A model generated the notes under the pieces. That model had not been told where the DNA came from. It worked only from the letters and a program-made list of their open reading frames with translations, and did no database searches. Made by a program: the position numbers and the translations under genes. A DNA stretch of 64,000 nt from a bacterium SCSIO 12696 (lineage in GTDB: Bacteria > Pseudomonadota > Gammaproteobacteria > Pseudomonadales > Porticoccaceae): assembly GCA_024397955.1 (NCBI GenBank), contig CP073744.1, positions 2,170,001 to 2,234,000 of the forward strand. Reading direction: 5' to 3'. Below, one piece after another: positions 8,824 through 17,190 of this stretch (its first letter is position 1; each line of letters starts with the position of its first letter).

Positions 8824-10215
8824 ATGAGTGATGTCGGTTTTCAAATACAAGCAGATACCTGTCGTCGTGCTCGCCTGGCCAGAGACCGGCGTTTTGATGG
8901 GCTGTTTTTTGTGGCAGTAAAAACCACGGGTATTTACTGTCGCCCGGTGTGCCCGGCATCGCCCCCCAAAGAGACCAACGTTCGTTATTTTCCATCCGCG
9001 TTGGCCGCTAGCCAACAGGGTTTTCGCCCTTGTCTGCGCTGCCGCCCTGAGTCTGCCCCAGGGTCCCCTGCCTGGCAGGGAACGCAGACGACGTTATCCC
9101 GAGCAGTAGCGCTGATCGACGCTGGCGGCTGGTGCCAGCAAACCTTGCCTCAGTTTTGCCAGCGTTTAGGGGTGGGGGAGCGACACCTGCGCCAGTTGTT
9201 TCACAATGAATTGGGGGTGTCTCCCCAGAGTTATCGCAATTTTCGCCGTTTGATGCTGGCCAAGCAGTTGCTTCACCAAACCCGGTTGCCTATTGCAGAT
9301 ATTGCCATCACTGTTGGTTTTGGTAGCGTGCGACGTTTTAATGCGGCGTTTAAAACCGCGCTTCAGCTCACCCCTGTGCAGGTGCGAAAGTTGGGTAAAG
9401 CCAGTGCGCATTTAGCCGGAGGTGTGCAGCTATTTCTCAGTTATCGCCCGCCTTACAACTGGGCTTGGTTGCAGGGCTTTTTAAGCCAGAGGGCAATTGA
9501 CGGCCTGGAAGTGGTTTGCACGGACAGCTATGAACGCAGTTTGCACCTGAATGCCGGCCATGGCCGTTTTGTCGCCAGGCATATCGCGGATAAATGCGGC
9601 TTTGCAGTCACCTTGTGGTTGCAGCAAGATGCCGATCTGCCCGCTGCAGTGTCCACGGTTCGTCGCCTGTTGGATTTGGATGCGGATCGCACCACCATTG
9701 ATCATCATTTGTGCCAGTGTTCTGCCCTTGCAGAAAACTACTTGCCAGGAGTTCCACTGCCCGGAATGGCAACACCGTTTGAAGCGGGAGTACGGGCTAT
9801 TTTGGGGCAGCAAGTGAGCGTAGTGGCGGCTCGGAAGTTGGTCACCACACTGGTGCATGAATTGGGTGGAACAATGGCGGATAATCGGCGTTTGTTTCCG
9901 GTGGCAAGTGCAGTCGCTGGATCGACGCTGGACTTTTTGGCGATGCCAGGCAGCCGCAAGAATACGCTAAAGCGCTTTGCCCAACATCTAACTGAACACC
10001 CTCACAGTGGGCCTCAGGAATGGTTGGGCCTCAAAGGTATTGGCCCTTGGACGGCGGATTATGCGGCCATGCGTTTGGGTAATCCGGATATCTGGTTGGG
10101 CTCGGATTTGGGCGTTCGCAAGGGGCTGGCAACGCTCAATGGCGACCCCAACCCGAATCATTGGGCGCCTTGGCGCAGTTACGCCAGCTTACAAATGTGG
10201 CAACGATTAAATTGA
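8824..10215 (+). CDS. alkA: Ada-AlkA fusion: DNA-3-methyladenine glycosylase with Ada sensor domain
   Basis: A 463-residue three-part protein. Residues 1-80 form an Ada zinc/methyl-acceptor domain with Cys39, Cys43, Cys70 and Cys73, closely matching Cys38/42/69/72 of E. coli Ada. Residues about 85-190 are an AraC-type helix-turn-helix (ADIAITVGFGSVRRFNAAFK). The rest is an AlkA glycosylase with a helix-hairpin-helix (LKGIGPWTADYAAMR); the Asp in that motif is the expected catalytic residue. It would sense methyl phosphotriesters and excise alkylated purines. I prefer the ATG at 8824; a TTG at 8737 would extend it into the preceding small gene. ogt starts 11 bp downstream. Confidence 0.92.
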   Translation: MSDVGFQIQADTCRRARLARDRRFDGLFFVAVKTTGIYCRPVCPASPPKETNVRYFPSALAASQQGFRPCLRCRPESAPGSPAWQGTQTTLSRAVALIDAGGWCQQTLPQFCQRLGVGERHLRQLFHNELGVSPQSYRNFRRLMLAKQLLHQTRLPIADIAITVGFGSVRRFNAAFKTALQLTPVQVRKLGKASAHLAGGVQLFLSYRPPYNWAWLQGFLSQRAIDGLEVVCTDSYERSLHLNAGHGRFVARHIADKCGFAVTLWLQQDADLPAAVSTVRRLLDLDADRTTIDHHLCQCSALAENYLPGVPLPGMATPFEAGVRAILGQQVSVVAARKLVTTLVHELGGTMADNRRLFPVASAVAGSTLDFLAMPGSRKNTLKRFAQHLTEHPHSGPQEWLGLKGIGPWTADYAAMRLGNPDIWLGSDLGVRKGLATLNGDPNPNHWAPWRSYASLQMWQRLN

Positions 10216-10226
10216 AGAATGAAAAT

Positions 10227-10703
10227 ATGGAAACAGCAATTATTGAATCCCCAATTGGCAATATTCGCATCAGTGCCGATGAGCAAGGCTTAACGGAATT
10301 ACGTTTTCGCGATCAGCCACTTACTGAAAAAGTTACTCACCCAATTCTTATTGAAACCACGAAACAGCTGCGCGAGTATTTTACTGGCGAACGCCAGATT
10401 TTCGACTTGCCGCTGCATCCTGTCGGTACAAATTTTCAGCAAAACGTTTGGCGAGAATTGTTGGCGGTGAGTTTTGGTGAAACCACCAGTTATGGAAATA
10501 TTGCCAACACACTCGGCAAGCCAACCGCCAGCCGAGCAGTAGGGGCGGCCAATGGCCAGAACCCTATCTCCATTATTGTGCCCTGCCACCGCATTATCGG
10601 TAGCAGTGGAAAACTGACAGGATATGCAGGTGGGCTTGAGCGCAAGCAATGGTTGTTAAACCATGAGTACAAGATGGTGAATGGTATTGATGAGCTGTTT
10701 TAA
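10227..10703 (+). CDS. ogt: Methylated-DNA--protein-cysteine methyltransferase
   Basis: Suicide repair of O6-methylguanine and O4-methylthymine. The 158-residue protein contains the catalytic PCHRI motif (Cys120) and the recognition helix region SYGNIANTLGKPTASRAVGAANGQ in two adjacent pieces. The start at 10227 gives the usual short Ogt N-terminus. An upstream TTG at 10161 would run inside the alkA end. With the preceding Ada-AlkA protein it makes a compact alkylation-repair operon: the fusion lacks a methyltransferase domain of this kind and Ogt supplies it. Confidence 0.93.
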   Translation: METAIIESPIGNIRISADEQGLTELRFRDQPLTEKVTHPILIETTKQLREYFTGERQIFDLPLHPVGTNFQQNVWRELLAVSFGETTSYGNIANTLGKPTASRAVGAANGQNPISIIVPCHRIIGSSGKLTGYAGGLERKQWLLNHEYKMVNGIDELF

Positions 10704-10713
10704 TAATCTCCGG

Positions 10714-10748
10714 CATTGCGAGGAGCCCATAGGGCGACGTGGCAATCT
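10714..10748. repeat. Dispersed palindromic repeat, CATTGCGAGG family, copy 1
   Basis: The stretch starts CATTGCGAGGAGCC and ends GACGTGGCAATCT, so its ends are partly complementary (ATTGC/GCAAT). A related copy lies at 16831-16863, and the similarity continues about 20 bp beyond each (GTGACTTTAACCC against GTGGCTTTAGCTCC). It sits just after the ogt stop codon. Elements with this consensus are common in intergenic DNA of many bacteria; no function is implied. Confidence 0.7.
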
Positions 10749-10791
10749 AGTGACTTTAACCCGTGGTTGTTTCTTTAGGCTGATTTTTATT

Positions 10792-11307
10792 TCAGGATTG
10801 TGTTTGCTCTAAATGCTCAGGAGTATACTGACGAAAATTTTTATGCCAGGGCAGGAATAGTCTATTTTTGGATTGAAAATCATTTATAAATAGCTCTACG
10901 GTAGGTTGTCCATAAGCTTTACTATGCCTGATAGCTACAATTTCTTGCCACGATAATTTTCGATAGCATTTTCGAAACCCAAAGATTATGCAGTCTTTGG
11001 TAGTGGTAACATTTAGTGCGGCATAAAAATCATCAAGAGGGGAAAGGCCGATGACTGTTTGATATTCGCAATCTGATGGGTACATTTCTTTGCGAGAGGC
11101 TGTAGTTCCTACTTTGAGTAAGTGGCTTCTTATTTTTTTTCGCTTCTGCGAAACATTGTATATGATAACTAAAAAAACGCACAAAACCGCAAAAACGCCA
11201 GATATAAACAGCGATTTGTTAAAGTGATAAGCCACTCCAAACGCTATCAAGAACACAAGGCTCACTTGGAAGTTTGGTCTCAACCTAAGCTTTGGCCAAT
11301 TTTGCAT
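10792..11307 (-). CDS. Hypothetical two-helix membrane protein
   Basis: A 171-residue protein I do not recognise. Two hydrophobic segments near the N-terminus (about residues 14-28 and 32-50) form a membrane hairpin. The rest is a basic cytoplasmic domain of about 115 residues with aromatic-rich segments (KCYRKLSWQEIVAIRHSK). That arrangement recalls small PH-like or YcxB-like membrane-associated domains, but I cannot assign one. An AAGG site lies upstream of the ATG at 11307. The gene is visibly richer in A and T than its neighbours and stands alone between ogt and ubiD, so recent acquisition is possible. Confidence 0.7.
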   Translation of the reverse strand: MQNWPKLRLRPNFQVSLVFLIAFGVAYHFNKSLFISGVFAVLCVFLVIIYNVSQKRKKIRSHLLKVGTTASRKEMYPSDCEYQTVIGLSPLDDFYAALNVTTTKDCIIFGFRKCYRKLSWQEIVAIRHSKAYGQPTVELFINDFQSKNRLFLPWHKNFRQYTPEHLEQTQS

Positions 11308-11368
11308 ATGCTACCTTTTTGAGAAAGCTGCTCAACGCCTTGTCAGATATGCGGCATATAGATAATGC

Positions 11369-12838
11369 CTACAAATTGATTCCCAAACTTTCCCATATGT
11401 CATCCACCTTCTGCTTTACTTCCCCACTCATAGCAATCGGCTCTCCCCATTCCCGGTCGGTTTCACCAGGCCATTTGTTGGTAGCGTCGAAGCCGATTTT
11501 CGAGCCGAGGCCGGAAACCGGCGAGGCAAAATCCAAATAATCGATAGGGGTGTTGTCGATCATGACGGTGTCGCGACTTGGGTCCATGCGGGTGGTCATC
11601 GCCCAGATGACGTCGTTCCAGTCACGAGCGTTAACGTCGTCGTCGGTGACCACCACAAATTTGGTGTACATAAACTGACGCAGAAAAGACCACACGCCCA
11701 TCATCACTCGCTTGGCGTGGCCGGCGTATTGTTTTTTGATGGTGACCACTGCAAATCGGTAGGAGCAGCCTTCTGGCGGCAGGTAAAAATCTTGAATTTC
11801 CGGGAATTGCTTTTGCAGAATGGGCACAAATACTTCGTTGAGCGCTACCCCTAAAATAGCGGGTTCGTCCGGCGGCCGTCCGGTGTAAGTACTGTGATAA
11901 ATCGGATTTTCCCGGTGAGTAATGCGCTCTACGGTAAACACCGGAAAGCGTTCTACTTCGTTGTAGTAGCCCGTGTGGTCACCAAAGGGACCTTCGTCCG
12001 CCATTTCTCCAGGGTGTAAGTGACCTTCCAAAATAAATTCGGCGCTGGCAGGTACCTGCAAGTCGTTGCCGATGCTTTTAACCACTTCGGTTTTTTCGCC
12101 CCTTAATAAACCGGCAAAGGCGTATTCGGAAAGGCTGTCGGGCACCGGTGTGACTGCGCCTAAAATTGTCGCTGGGTCGGCCCCCAGGGCGATGGATACG
12201 GGAAACGGTTCACCCGGGTGTTTTTGTTGCCAGTCGCGAAAATCCAGAGCGCCGCCGCGATGGGCCAACCAGCGCATAATCAGTTTGTTTTTACCGATTT
12301 TTTGCATCCGATAGATACCCAGATTCTGACGCTCCTTCTCTGGTCCACGAGTCACCACCAGTGGCCAGGTTACCAATGGCCCCGCATCGCCGGGCCAGCA
12401 GGTTTGAATGGGAATCTTGTCCAGATTTACGTCATCACCCTCCAGCACCACTTTTTGGCAGGGCGCTTTCTTGATTTCTTTGGCGGGCATATTAAGCACC
12501 TGTTTGAAGGTGCCGCGCTTTTCCCAGAGTTCTTTAAAGCCCTTTGGTGGTTCTGGTTCTTTTAAGAACGCCAGCAGTTTGCCCACGTCTCGCAATGCGG
12601 TGACGTTCTCCTGGCCCATGCCCATAGCTACGCGGTCGGGTGTGCCGAACAGGTTGGCGAGTACGGGTATGTCATAACCCACCGGGTTTTCAAACAGCAG
12701 TGCCGGGCCGCCAGCGCGCAGAGTGCGGTCGGCAATTTCGGTCATTTCCAGGTTTGGGTCGACGGGGGTGGTGATGCGTTTGAGTTCACCGCGCTTTTCT
12801 AGAAAGTCGATAAAGTCGCGCAAATCTTTACAGGGCAT
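11369..12838 (-). CDS. ubiD: UbiD family 4-hydroxy-3-polyprenylbenzoate decarboxylase
   Basis: The enzyme decarboxylates 3-polyprenyl-4-hydroxybenzoate in ubiquinone synthesis using prenylated FMN. The 489-residue length matches E. coli UbiD. Recognisable blocks include the N-terminal [18 protein letters not shown], the cofactor-binding [19 protein letters not shown] and the acidic [24 protein letters not shown], which contains the conserved catalytic-site glutamates and the metal ligand region. It probably starts at the ATG at 12838. The ubiX gene for the cofactor is not in this window. ubiH and ubiI, acting later in the pathway, are about 10 kb away. Confidence 0.95.
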   Translation of the reverse strand: MPCKDLRDFIDFLEKRGELKRITTPVDPNLEMTEIADRTLRAGGPALLFENPVGYDIPVLANLFGTPDRVAMGMGQENVTALRDVGKLLAFLKEPEPPKGFKELWEKRGTFKQVLNMPAKEIKKAPCQKVVLEGDDVNLDKIPIQTCWPGDAGPLVTWPLVVTRGPEKERQNLGIYRMQKIGKNKLIMRWLAHRGGALDFRDWQQKHPGEPFPVSIALGADPATILGAVTPVPDSLSEYAFAGLLRGEKTEVVKSIGNDLQVPASAEFILEGHLHPGEMADEGPFGDHTGYYNEVERFPVFTVERITHRENPIYHSTYTGRPPDEPAILGVALNEVFVPILQKQFPEIQDFYLPPEGCSYRFAVVTIKKQYAGHAKRVMMGVWSFLRQFMYTKFVVVTDDDVNARDWNDVIWAMTTRMDPSRDTVMIDNTPIDYLDFASPVSGLGSKIGFDATNKWPGETDREWGEPIAMSGEVKQKVDDIWESLGINL

Positions 12839-12902
12839 TTAGTATGGGCCTAACTCTGTTTTACAGGCCGCTGACTGTAGCACAAACAGGGTATAAGCAG
12901 AC

Positions 12903-12931
12903 TTGAAAATCAACGGTATCAATTCTAAAGT
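12903..12931 (+). promoter_or_regulatory. Sigma-70 promoter of the cold-shock gene
   Basis: A TTGAAA hexamer at 12903-12908 and a TAAAGT hexamer at 12926-12931 are separated by 17 bp. Transcription from here would give a leader of about 40 nt before the ATG at 12981. That is much shorter than the long thermosensing leader of E. coli cspA. Confidence 0.55.
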
Positions 12932-12980
12932 AGCGACGCGCAAGGGTAGTTTGCGTGGATAATAATAAAGAGAGGTATTT

Positions 12981-13196
12981 ATGTCCGAGATAGTAACCGG
13001 CATCGTCAAGTGGTTTAACGATGCCAAGGGGTATGGCTTTATTGAGAAAGAGGGCAGTGCGGATATATTTGTGCACTTCCGGGAAATTAATGGTACCGGG
13101 CGCCGAACTCTTTACGATGGCCAGGAAGTCAGCTTTGAGCTGGTGCAAGGGGACAAGGGTTTGCAAGCAGCTAACGTGACTGTGGTTGGCGTTTGA
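12981..13196 (+). CDS. Cold-shock domain protein
   Basis: A 71-residue single OB-fold RNA-chaperone protein of the CspA family. It carries RNP1 as KGYGFIE (usual KGFGFI) and RNP2 as DIFVHF. The N-terminal [15 protein letters not shown] fits the family. The middle ([19 protein letters not shown]) is more CspD/CspE-like than CspA-like. An AGAGAGG site sits upstream of the ATG. Which paralogue it is, and whether cold induces it, cannot be told from the sequence. A strong terminator follows and it converges with rho. Confidence 0.92.
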   Translation: MSEIVTGIVKWFNDAKGYGFIEKEGSADIFVHFREINGTGRRTLYDGQEVSFELVQGDKGLQAANVTVVGV

Positions 13197-13215
13197 TCGG
13201 CAAACTCTTGAAGGC

Positions 13216-13248
13216 ATAAAAAAACCGGCTAAAAAGCCGGTTTTTTTA
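13216..13248. terminator. Bidirectional rho-independent terminator between csp and rho
   Basis: A hairpin with a perfect stem (AACCGGCT and AGCCGGTT around a short A-rich loop) is flanked by a run of A on the left and T on the right. It can therefore stop transcription from both the cold-shock gene and the convergent rho gene. Confidence 0.9.
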
Positions 13249-13264
13249 TGCCGCAATGACGGAG

Positions 13265-14524
13265 TTATTTCTTCTTCATCGCCAGGAAGAATTCGTCGTT
13301 GGTTTTAAAGCCTTTCAAACGATCGATCAAAAATTCCGTACCGGCAATATCTTCCATATCGTGGAGCAGTTTGCGCAGTATCCACACCCGTTGCAGTTCG
13401 TCTTCCTTCATCAACAGGTCTTCACGGCGGGTGCCGGAGCGACGCACGTTGATGGCTGGGAATACGCGCTTCTCAGCAATCTTGCGATCCAGGTGCAGTT
13501 CCTGGTTGCCGGTGCCTTTAAATTCTTCGTAGATCACTTCGTCCATTTTGGAACCGGTGTCTACCAGCGCGGTGGCAATAATGGTCAGCGAACCACCTTG
13601 TTCAATGTTGCGGGCGGCACCGAAAAAGCGCTTGGGCTTTTCCAGAGCGTGGGCGTCAACACCACCGGTAAGTACCTTGCCGGAGGAGGGTTGCACGGTG
13701 TTGTAGGCGCGGGCCAGACGAGTGATAGAGTCGAGCAGGATCACCACGTCTTTTTTGTGTTCCACCAGGCGTTTGGCTTTTTCGATCACCATCTCGGCCA
13801 CTTGTACGTGGCGGCTGGGGGGCTCATCGAAGGTGGAGGCCACCACTTCACCGCGCACGGTGCGTTCCATTTCGGTGACCTCTTCCGGACGCTCGTCGAT
13901 CAGCAGCACCATAATGTGCGCTTCCGGGTTGTTGCGGATAATCGATTGAGCGATGTTTTGCATCATGATGGTTTTACCAGCTTTGGGCGGTGCCACAATC
14001 AGGCCGCGCTGGCCTTTGCCGATGGGGGAAACCAGGTCGATGATACGGCCGGTTAAGTCTTCGGTACTGCCATTGCCCGCTTCCAGCTTGAGGCGTTCGT
14101 CCGGGAACAGCGGGGTCAGGTTTTCAAACAGAATCTTGTTGCGGGCGTTTTCTGGTTTGTCGAAGTTGATGGTGTCCAACTTGAGCATGGCGAAGTAGCG
14201 TTCGCCGTCTTTGGGGGGGCGAATTTTGCCCGCCAGGGAATCACCGGTGCGCAGGTTAAAGCGGCGAATCTGGCTGGGAGACACGTAAATGTCGTCTGGG
14301 CCTGCCAGGTAGGAACCGTCTGCGGAACGCAAAAAACCAAAGCCGTCTGGAAGAATTTCCAATACCCCTTCGCCGTAAATGTCTTCGCCGGATTTGGCGT
14401 GGCGCTTGAGGATGGTAAAGATAATGTCTTGCTTGCGGGAGCGGGCCAGGTTGTCCAGGCCGATGCTCTCGGCAATTTTCAGCAATTCACCAATAGGCTT
14501 GGTTTTCAGGTCGGTCAGGTTCAT
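13265..14524 (-). CDS. rho: Transcription termination factor Rho
   Basis: The protein has 419 residues, the same length as in E. coli. The primary RNA-binding cold-shock-like domain contains DGFGFLR (residues 60-66). The ATPase core has Walker A APPKAGKT (178-185), Walker [11 protein letters not shown] and the Q-loop/R-loop region [20 protein letters not shown] in two adjacent pieces. Hexameric Rho translocates along untranslated RNA and ends transcription. The gene lies downstream of trxA in the same direction, but has a leader of about 215 nt and an apparent promoter of its own. Confidence 0.98.
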   Translation of the reverse strand: MNLTDLKTKPIGELLKIAESIGLDNLARSRKQDIIFTILKRHAKSGEDIYGEGVLEILPDGFGFLRSADGSYLAGPDDIYVSPSQIRRFNLRTGDSLAGKIRPPKDGERYFAMLKLDTINFDKPENARNKILFENLTPLFPDERLKLEAGNGSTEDLTGRIIDLVSPIGKGQRGLIVAPPKAGKTIMMQNIAQSIIRNNPEAHIMVLLIDERPEEVTEMERTVRGEVVASTFDEPPSRHVQVAEMVIEKAKRLVEHKKDVVILLDSITRLARAYNTVQPSSGKVLTGGVDAHALEKPKRFFGAARNIEQGGSLTIIATALVDTGSKMDEVIYEEFKGTGNQELHLDRKIAEKRVFPAINVRRSGTRREDLLMKEDELQRVWILRKLLHDMEDIAGTEFLIDRLKGFKTNDEFFLAMKKK

Positions 14525-14746
14525 ACGGAATGGCTTTGTTGGTTTTGTAAAAGGTCTGGCAAATAACGGGCAGGAATTGGGTGCTTGCAGGTTGTATTGG
14601 CGGCCAATGGCTACAGGTATTTGCTATGGTTCGAATGAGTTATCGCTGGTCTCAGGGTATTAAAAACAATTGCCCGGCCGATATTTTTGATTTTTACAGT
14701 TTGGGTCGGGGAGGAGTACTGGGAACAGCGGATCGTAGATGGCGCC
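14525..14746 (-). promoter_or_regulatory. Probable rho mRNA leader
   Basis: If transcription starts just after the -10 box at 14747-14752, rho mRNA has a non-coding leader of about 215 nt. It contains no open frame of note. In E. coli, rho is autoregulated by Rho-dependent termination in a leader of similar size, so the same may hold here. This is inference from length and position only; I see no stable intrinsic terminator inside the leader. Confidence 0.4.
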
Positions 14747-14774
14747 AGTATAACGCTTAATGCCAGTGATGCAA
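14747..14774 (-). promoter_or_regulatory. Probable sigma-70 promoter of rho
   Basis: Read on the minus strand, TTGCAT (14774-14769) and TATACT (14752-14747) are 16 bp apart. The site lies in the 309-bp gap between trxA and rho, pointing towards rho. Confidence 0.5.
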
Positions 14775-14786
14775 AGGGATAGAGAG

Positions 14787-14825
14787 CGGTGCCGCGGTTA
14801 CCTGCGAGCAGGCAGTGCGGCACCG
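14787..14825 (-). terminator. Possible terminator hairpin after trxA
   Basis: A 9-bp stem (CGGTGCCGC with GCGGCACCG) encloses a 21-nt loop that can fold further (CCTGC with GCAGG). It directly follows the trxA stop codon. The T tract is poor, so it may be an mRNA 3'-end stabiliser or a weak terminator. Confidence 0.45.
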
Positions 14826-14833
14826 ATCACAGA

Positions 14834-15154
14834 TTAGCAGTTCTCTTCAACGAACTGAGTCAGCTGAGGCTTGGACAGGGCGCCCACCTTGCTGGCTTCC
14901 AGATTGCCGTTTTTGAACATCATCAGAGTGGGAACGCCACGTACGTTGAATTTGGCGGCCATCTCTTTGTTGCCGTCGATGTCGATTTTGCAAACTTTAA
15001 CTTTACCGTCCATTTCAGTGGCCAGCTCGTCGAGGATGGGGGCAATCATTTTGCAGGGGCCACACCAGGTTGCCCAAAAATCAACCAGAACAGGCAAGTC
15101 TGAATTCAGTACTTCAGCGTCAAAAGAGGCATCGGTAATTTGTGAAATGCTCAT
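14834..15154 (-). CDS. trxA: Thioredoxin 1
   Basis: A 106-residue thioredoxin with the WCGPC active site (Cys31 and Cys34), the buried-Asp region VLVDFWATW and the cis-proline loop RGVPTLM. It reduces protein disulfides in the cytoplasm using electrons from thioredoxin reductase. A GGAG ribosome site precedes the ATG at 15154. It is divergent from ppx across 154 bp and upstream of rho, an order I recall from Pseudomonas. Confidence 0.97.
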   Translation of the reverse strand: MSISQITDASFDAEVLNSDLPVLVDFWATWCGPCKMIAPILDELATEMDGKVKVCKIDIDGNKEMAAKFNVRGVPTLMMFKNGNLEASKVGALSKPQLTQFVEENC

Positions 15155-15198
15155 ATACTGTCTCCAAAAAGGATGAATGGATAACCGCTGTCAGCGCG

Positions 15199-15226
15199 TT
15201 GATACAACTGCCTGCATTGGTACAAT
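15199..15226 (+). promoter_or_regulatory. Probable sigma-70 promoter of ppx
   Basis: TTGATA at 15199-15204 and TACAAT at 15221-15226 are separated by 16 bp, pointing towards ppx. Transcription would begin near 15233, giving a leader of about 75 nt. The site is back to back with a trxA promoter and the two polymerase footprints should overlap. Confidence 0.5.
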
Positions 15227-15234
15227 TGCGGGCG

Positions 15235-15263
15235 ATCATAGCATCCACTGAGATAAGCAACAA
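15235..15263 (-). promoter_or_regulatory. Probable sigma-70 promoter of trxA
   Basis: Read on the minus strand, TTGTTG (15263-15258) and TATGAT (15240-15235) are separated by 17 bp. Initiation would be near 15228, about 75 nt upstream of the trxA start codon. Confidence 0.5.
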
Positions 15264-15308
15264 CGGACATTGCGGGCTTATATTGGGGCCAATTATTGGA
15301 AATCAAGC

Positions 15309-16814
15309 ATGAATAAAAATAACACCGCTGACCCTGCGCCGCTGCTGGCTGCCGTTGATATGGGCTCTAACAGTTTCCATATGATTGTGGCCCGGGTGGA
15401 GCACGGTGAGATACGCCCTATAGAACGTATTGGCGAGAAGGTGCAGCTGGCGGCAGGTATCGGCCTGGACGGCAACCTCAGTGCTGAATCCATGGAGCGT
15501 GGCCTGGCCTGTCTGTCCCGTTTTAAGCAAGTGCTGGACAGTCTGCAACCGGGTCTGGTGAGGCTGGTTGGCACCAATGCTTTGCGCGCCGCCAAAAACC
15601 GACAAGTGTTTTCCGAGCAGGCGGAAGCCCTGCTCGGTTATCCGCTGGAGATTATTGCTGGCCGGGAAGAAGCCCGGCTGATCTATTTGGGCGTCGCCCA
15701 TACCTTGTCGGACGATGAGCAGTCGCGTCTCGTGGTGGATATTGGCGGTGGCAGTACCGAATTTGCCATCGGCCAACGCTTTGAACCCATGCAGCTGGAA
15801 AGCCTGCATATGGGTTGTGTGAGTTACATGAAGCGCTTTTTCCCCGATGGCAAGATCGACAAGAGCAGTTTTCGCCGGGCCTACGAGGCCGCCACTCTGG
15901 AAGTGCTGAATATTCGCTACAGCTACCAACAAACTGGTTGGCATGAAGCGGTTGGTTCAGCCGGAACACTCAACGCCATTGCCAATGTATTGCAAAGCCA
16001 GGGCTGGGGCGATGGTGATATTACGCCGAAAGGACTGGCGTCGCTGTGCCGGCACATGCTGGCTGTGGACCATGTCAATCAACTTCAGTTCGAGGGTTTG
16101 AAAGACAACCGTCGCACCGTGTTCCCTTCCGGGGTAGCCATTACCTGTGCACTGGTGGATTGCCTGGGCATTGAGCGCATGAGTATTTCTCAGGGAGCAC
16201 TGCGGGAAGGGGTGGTGTACGACATGATTGGTCGCCTCAGCCACGAAGACGTTCGCGAGCGTACGGTGAATGCGTTGGCTCGTCGTTGTGGTGTAGCCCA
16301 ACAAAACGCCGATCGGGTAGAAGCCATGGCCGCGCAATTATTCGCTGCAGTGAGCGCCAGCTGGCAGTTAAAAGGTGAAGCGTTGCAGCTGCTGTGCTGG
16401 GCGGCGCGACTTCACGAGATTGGCCTGTCTATTTCCCACAGTCAGTTTCACAAGCACGGTGAATACCTGATCCAGAATTCGGATTTGCCCGGGTTTTCGC
16501 AGCGTGACCAGCAATGGCTGGCGACGTTGGTGCGCTGCCATCGGCGCAAGCTCCCGGTAGATATGCTGGCGGAATTGCCTGAAAACAGCCGTAAGACCCT
16601 TGAACGCCTATGCTTGCTGCTGCGCCTTGCGGTGTTGTTTAAATACGTTGCACCGCTGGAGGGTGAGCCGGAGTTCGATGCTTTTGCCAATGGCGATACC
16701 TTGACGTTGCGCACCACAGAGGAGTGGCGTTTGCGCCACCCATTGACCATGACGGAGCTGGAAGCAGAAGCTCAGGCGGTGGCAGCGGGTGGTTATCATT
16801 TGCAGGTGGTTTAG
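15309..16814 (+). CDS. ppx: Exopolyphosphatase
   Basis: The enzyme removes terminal phosphates from inorganic polyphosphate. The 501-residue protein begins with the ASKHA ATPase-fold phosphate loop AAVDMGSNSFHM and has the second loop VVDIGGGSTEF. It ends with a C-terminal HD-like domain (LLCWAARLHEIGLSISH), as in E. coli Ppx/GppA. I chose the ATG at 15309; a TTG at 15270 would add 13 residues without similarity to the family. GppA is a close relative, but position beside ppk favours Ppx. It converges on ppk across a repeat-filled gap. Confidence 0.92.
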   Translation: MNKNNTADPAPLLAAVDMGSNSFHMIVARVEHGEIRPIERIGEKVQLAAGIGLDGNLSAESMERGLACLSRFKQVLDSLQPGLVRLVGTNALRAAKNRQVFSEQAEALLGYPLEIIAGREEARLIYLGVAHTLSDDEQSRLVVDIGGGSTEFAIGQRFEPMQLESLHMGCVSYMKRFFPDGKIDKSSFRRAYEAATLEVLNIRYSYQQTGWHEAVGSAGTLNAIANVLQSQGWGDGDITPKGLASLCRHMLAVDHVNQLQFEGLKDNRRTVFPSGVAITCALVDCLGIERMSISQGALREGVVYDMIGRLSHEDVRERTVNALARRCGVAQQNADRVEAMAAQLFAAVSASWQLKGEALQLLCWAARLHEIGLSISHSQFHKHGEYLIQNSDLPGFSQRDQQWLATLVRCHRRKLPVDMLAELPENSRKTLERLCLLLRLAVLFKYVAPLEGEPEFDAFANGDTLTLRTTEEWRLRHPLTMTELEAEAQAVAAGGYHLQVV

Positions 16815-16830
16815 TTTCGGCAACCACCGC

Positions 16831-16863
16831 CATTGCGAGGGAGTGCAGCGAGCGCGACAATCT
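16831..16863. repeat. Dispersed palindromic repeat, CATTGCGAGG family, copy 2
   Basis: Second copy of the element at 10714-10748: it starts CATTGCGAGGGAG and ends GCGACAATCT, with a GTGGCTTTAGCTCC extension on its right side matching that of copy 1. The ends are complementary (ATTGC/ACAAT with one change). Confidence 0.7.
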
Positions 16864-16883
16864 TGTGGCTTTAGCTCCGTACC

Positions 16884-16910
16884 GTCATTCTGAGCGTAGC
16901 GAAGAATCTC
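16884..16910. repeat. Dispersed repeat, GTCATTCTGAGCG family, copy 1
   Basis: The 27-bp unit (GTCATTCTGAGCG, then TAGCGAAGAATCTC) matches both arms of the inverted pair at 60546-60618, with a few changes. Units with this consensus occur between genes in very diverse bacteria. Confidence 0.75.
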
Positions 16911-16969
16911 GGAGTTGTGTTTTTATTTATTGGTAATTTTTCAGTGCAGGTTTCGCCTGCTGGCGAATC

Positions 16970-17171
16970 CCTTTTCTTTACTCGTATAAAGAAAAGGAAT
17001 CAAAAGAAAGTACGCTCCAGTCGCCCTTGGCCTTCGGCTACCCTCGCTCCTTCGGTGCCATGGCCGGGTCGCGCAGAGGGTACCTCCTGTACCCGCTGTG
17101 CTGAAACGGACGTCCTGTCCGTTTCACCCTATGCCACCTCTGTCACTCGGCAAGGGCAAAGGGGAATTAGG
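16970..17171. repeat. Repeat-like block with two hairpins
   Basis: The block contains an 11-bp inverted repeat (CCTTTTCTTTA at 16970-16980 and TAAAGAAAAGG at 16987-16997). It also contains a perfect 9-bp stem with a 5-nt loop (GAAACGGAC at 17103-17111 and GTCCGTTTC at 17117-17125). The sequence between is G/C-rich with coding-like runs but no start with a ribosome site. I take it as a dispersed intergenic element because its style resembles such elements; a second copy is not present in this window. Confidence 0.45.
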
Positions 17172-17190
17172 TGTGCTCCATAGTTAAATA

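Larger units (their letters stand above)
16815..17190. other. 376-bp non-coding gap between ppx and ppk, filled with repeats
   Basis: No convincing gene is present. From left to right it holds a CATTGCGAGG-family repeat, a GTCATTCTGAGCG-family repeat and a longer repeat-like block with two good hairpins. An open frame across the right part reads through the hairpins and has the look of the spurious frames that recur over dispersed repeats. Neither convergent gene has an obvious intrinsic terminator apart from these hairpins. Confidence 0.6.

Noticed and set aside
10714..16910. Repeats as part of a CRISPR array
   Set aside because: The copies are far apart, imperfect, and not separated by regular spacers; no cas genes are present.
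16917..17183. An 88-codon frame in the ppx-ppk gap
   Set aside because: It reads straight through two hairpins, has no ribosome site and looks like the recurrent spurious frames found over dispersed repeats.
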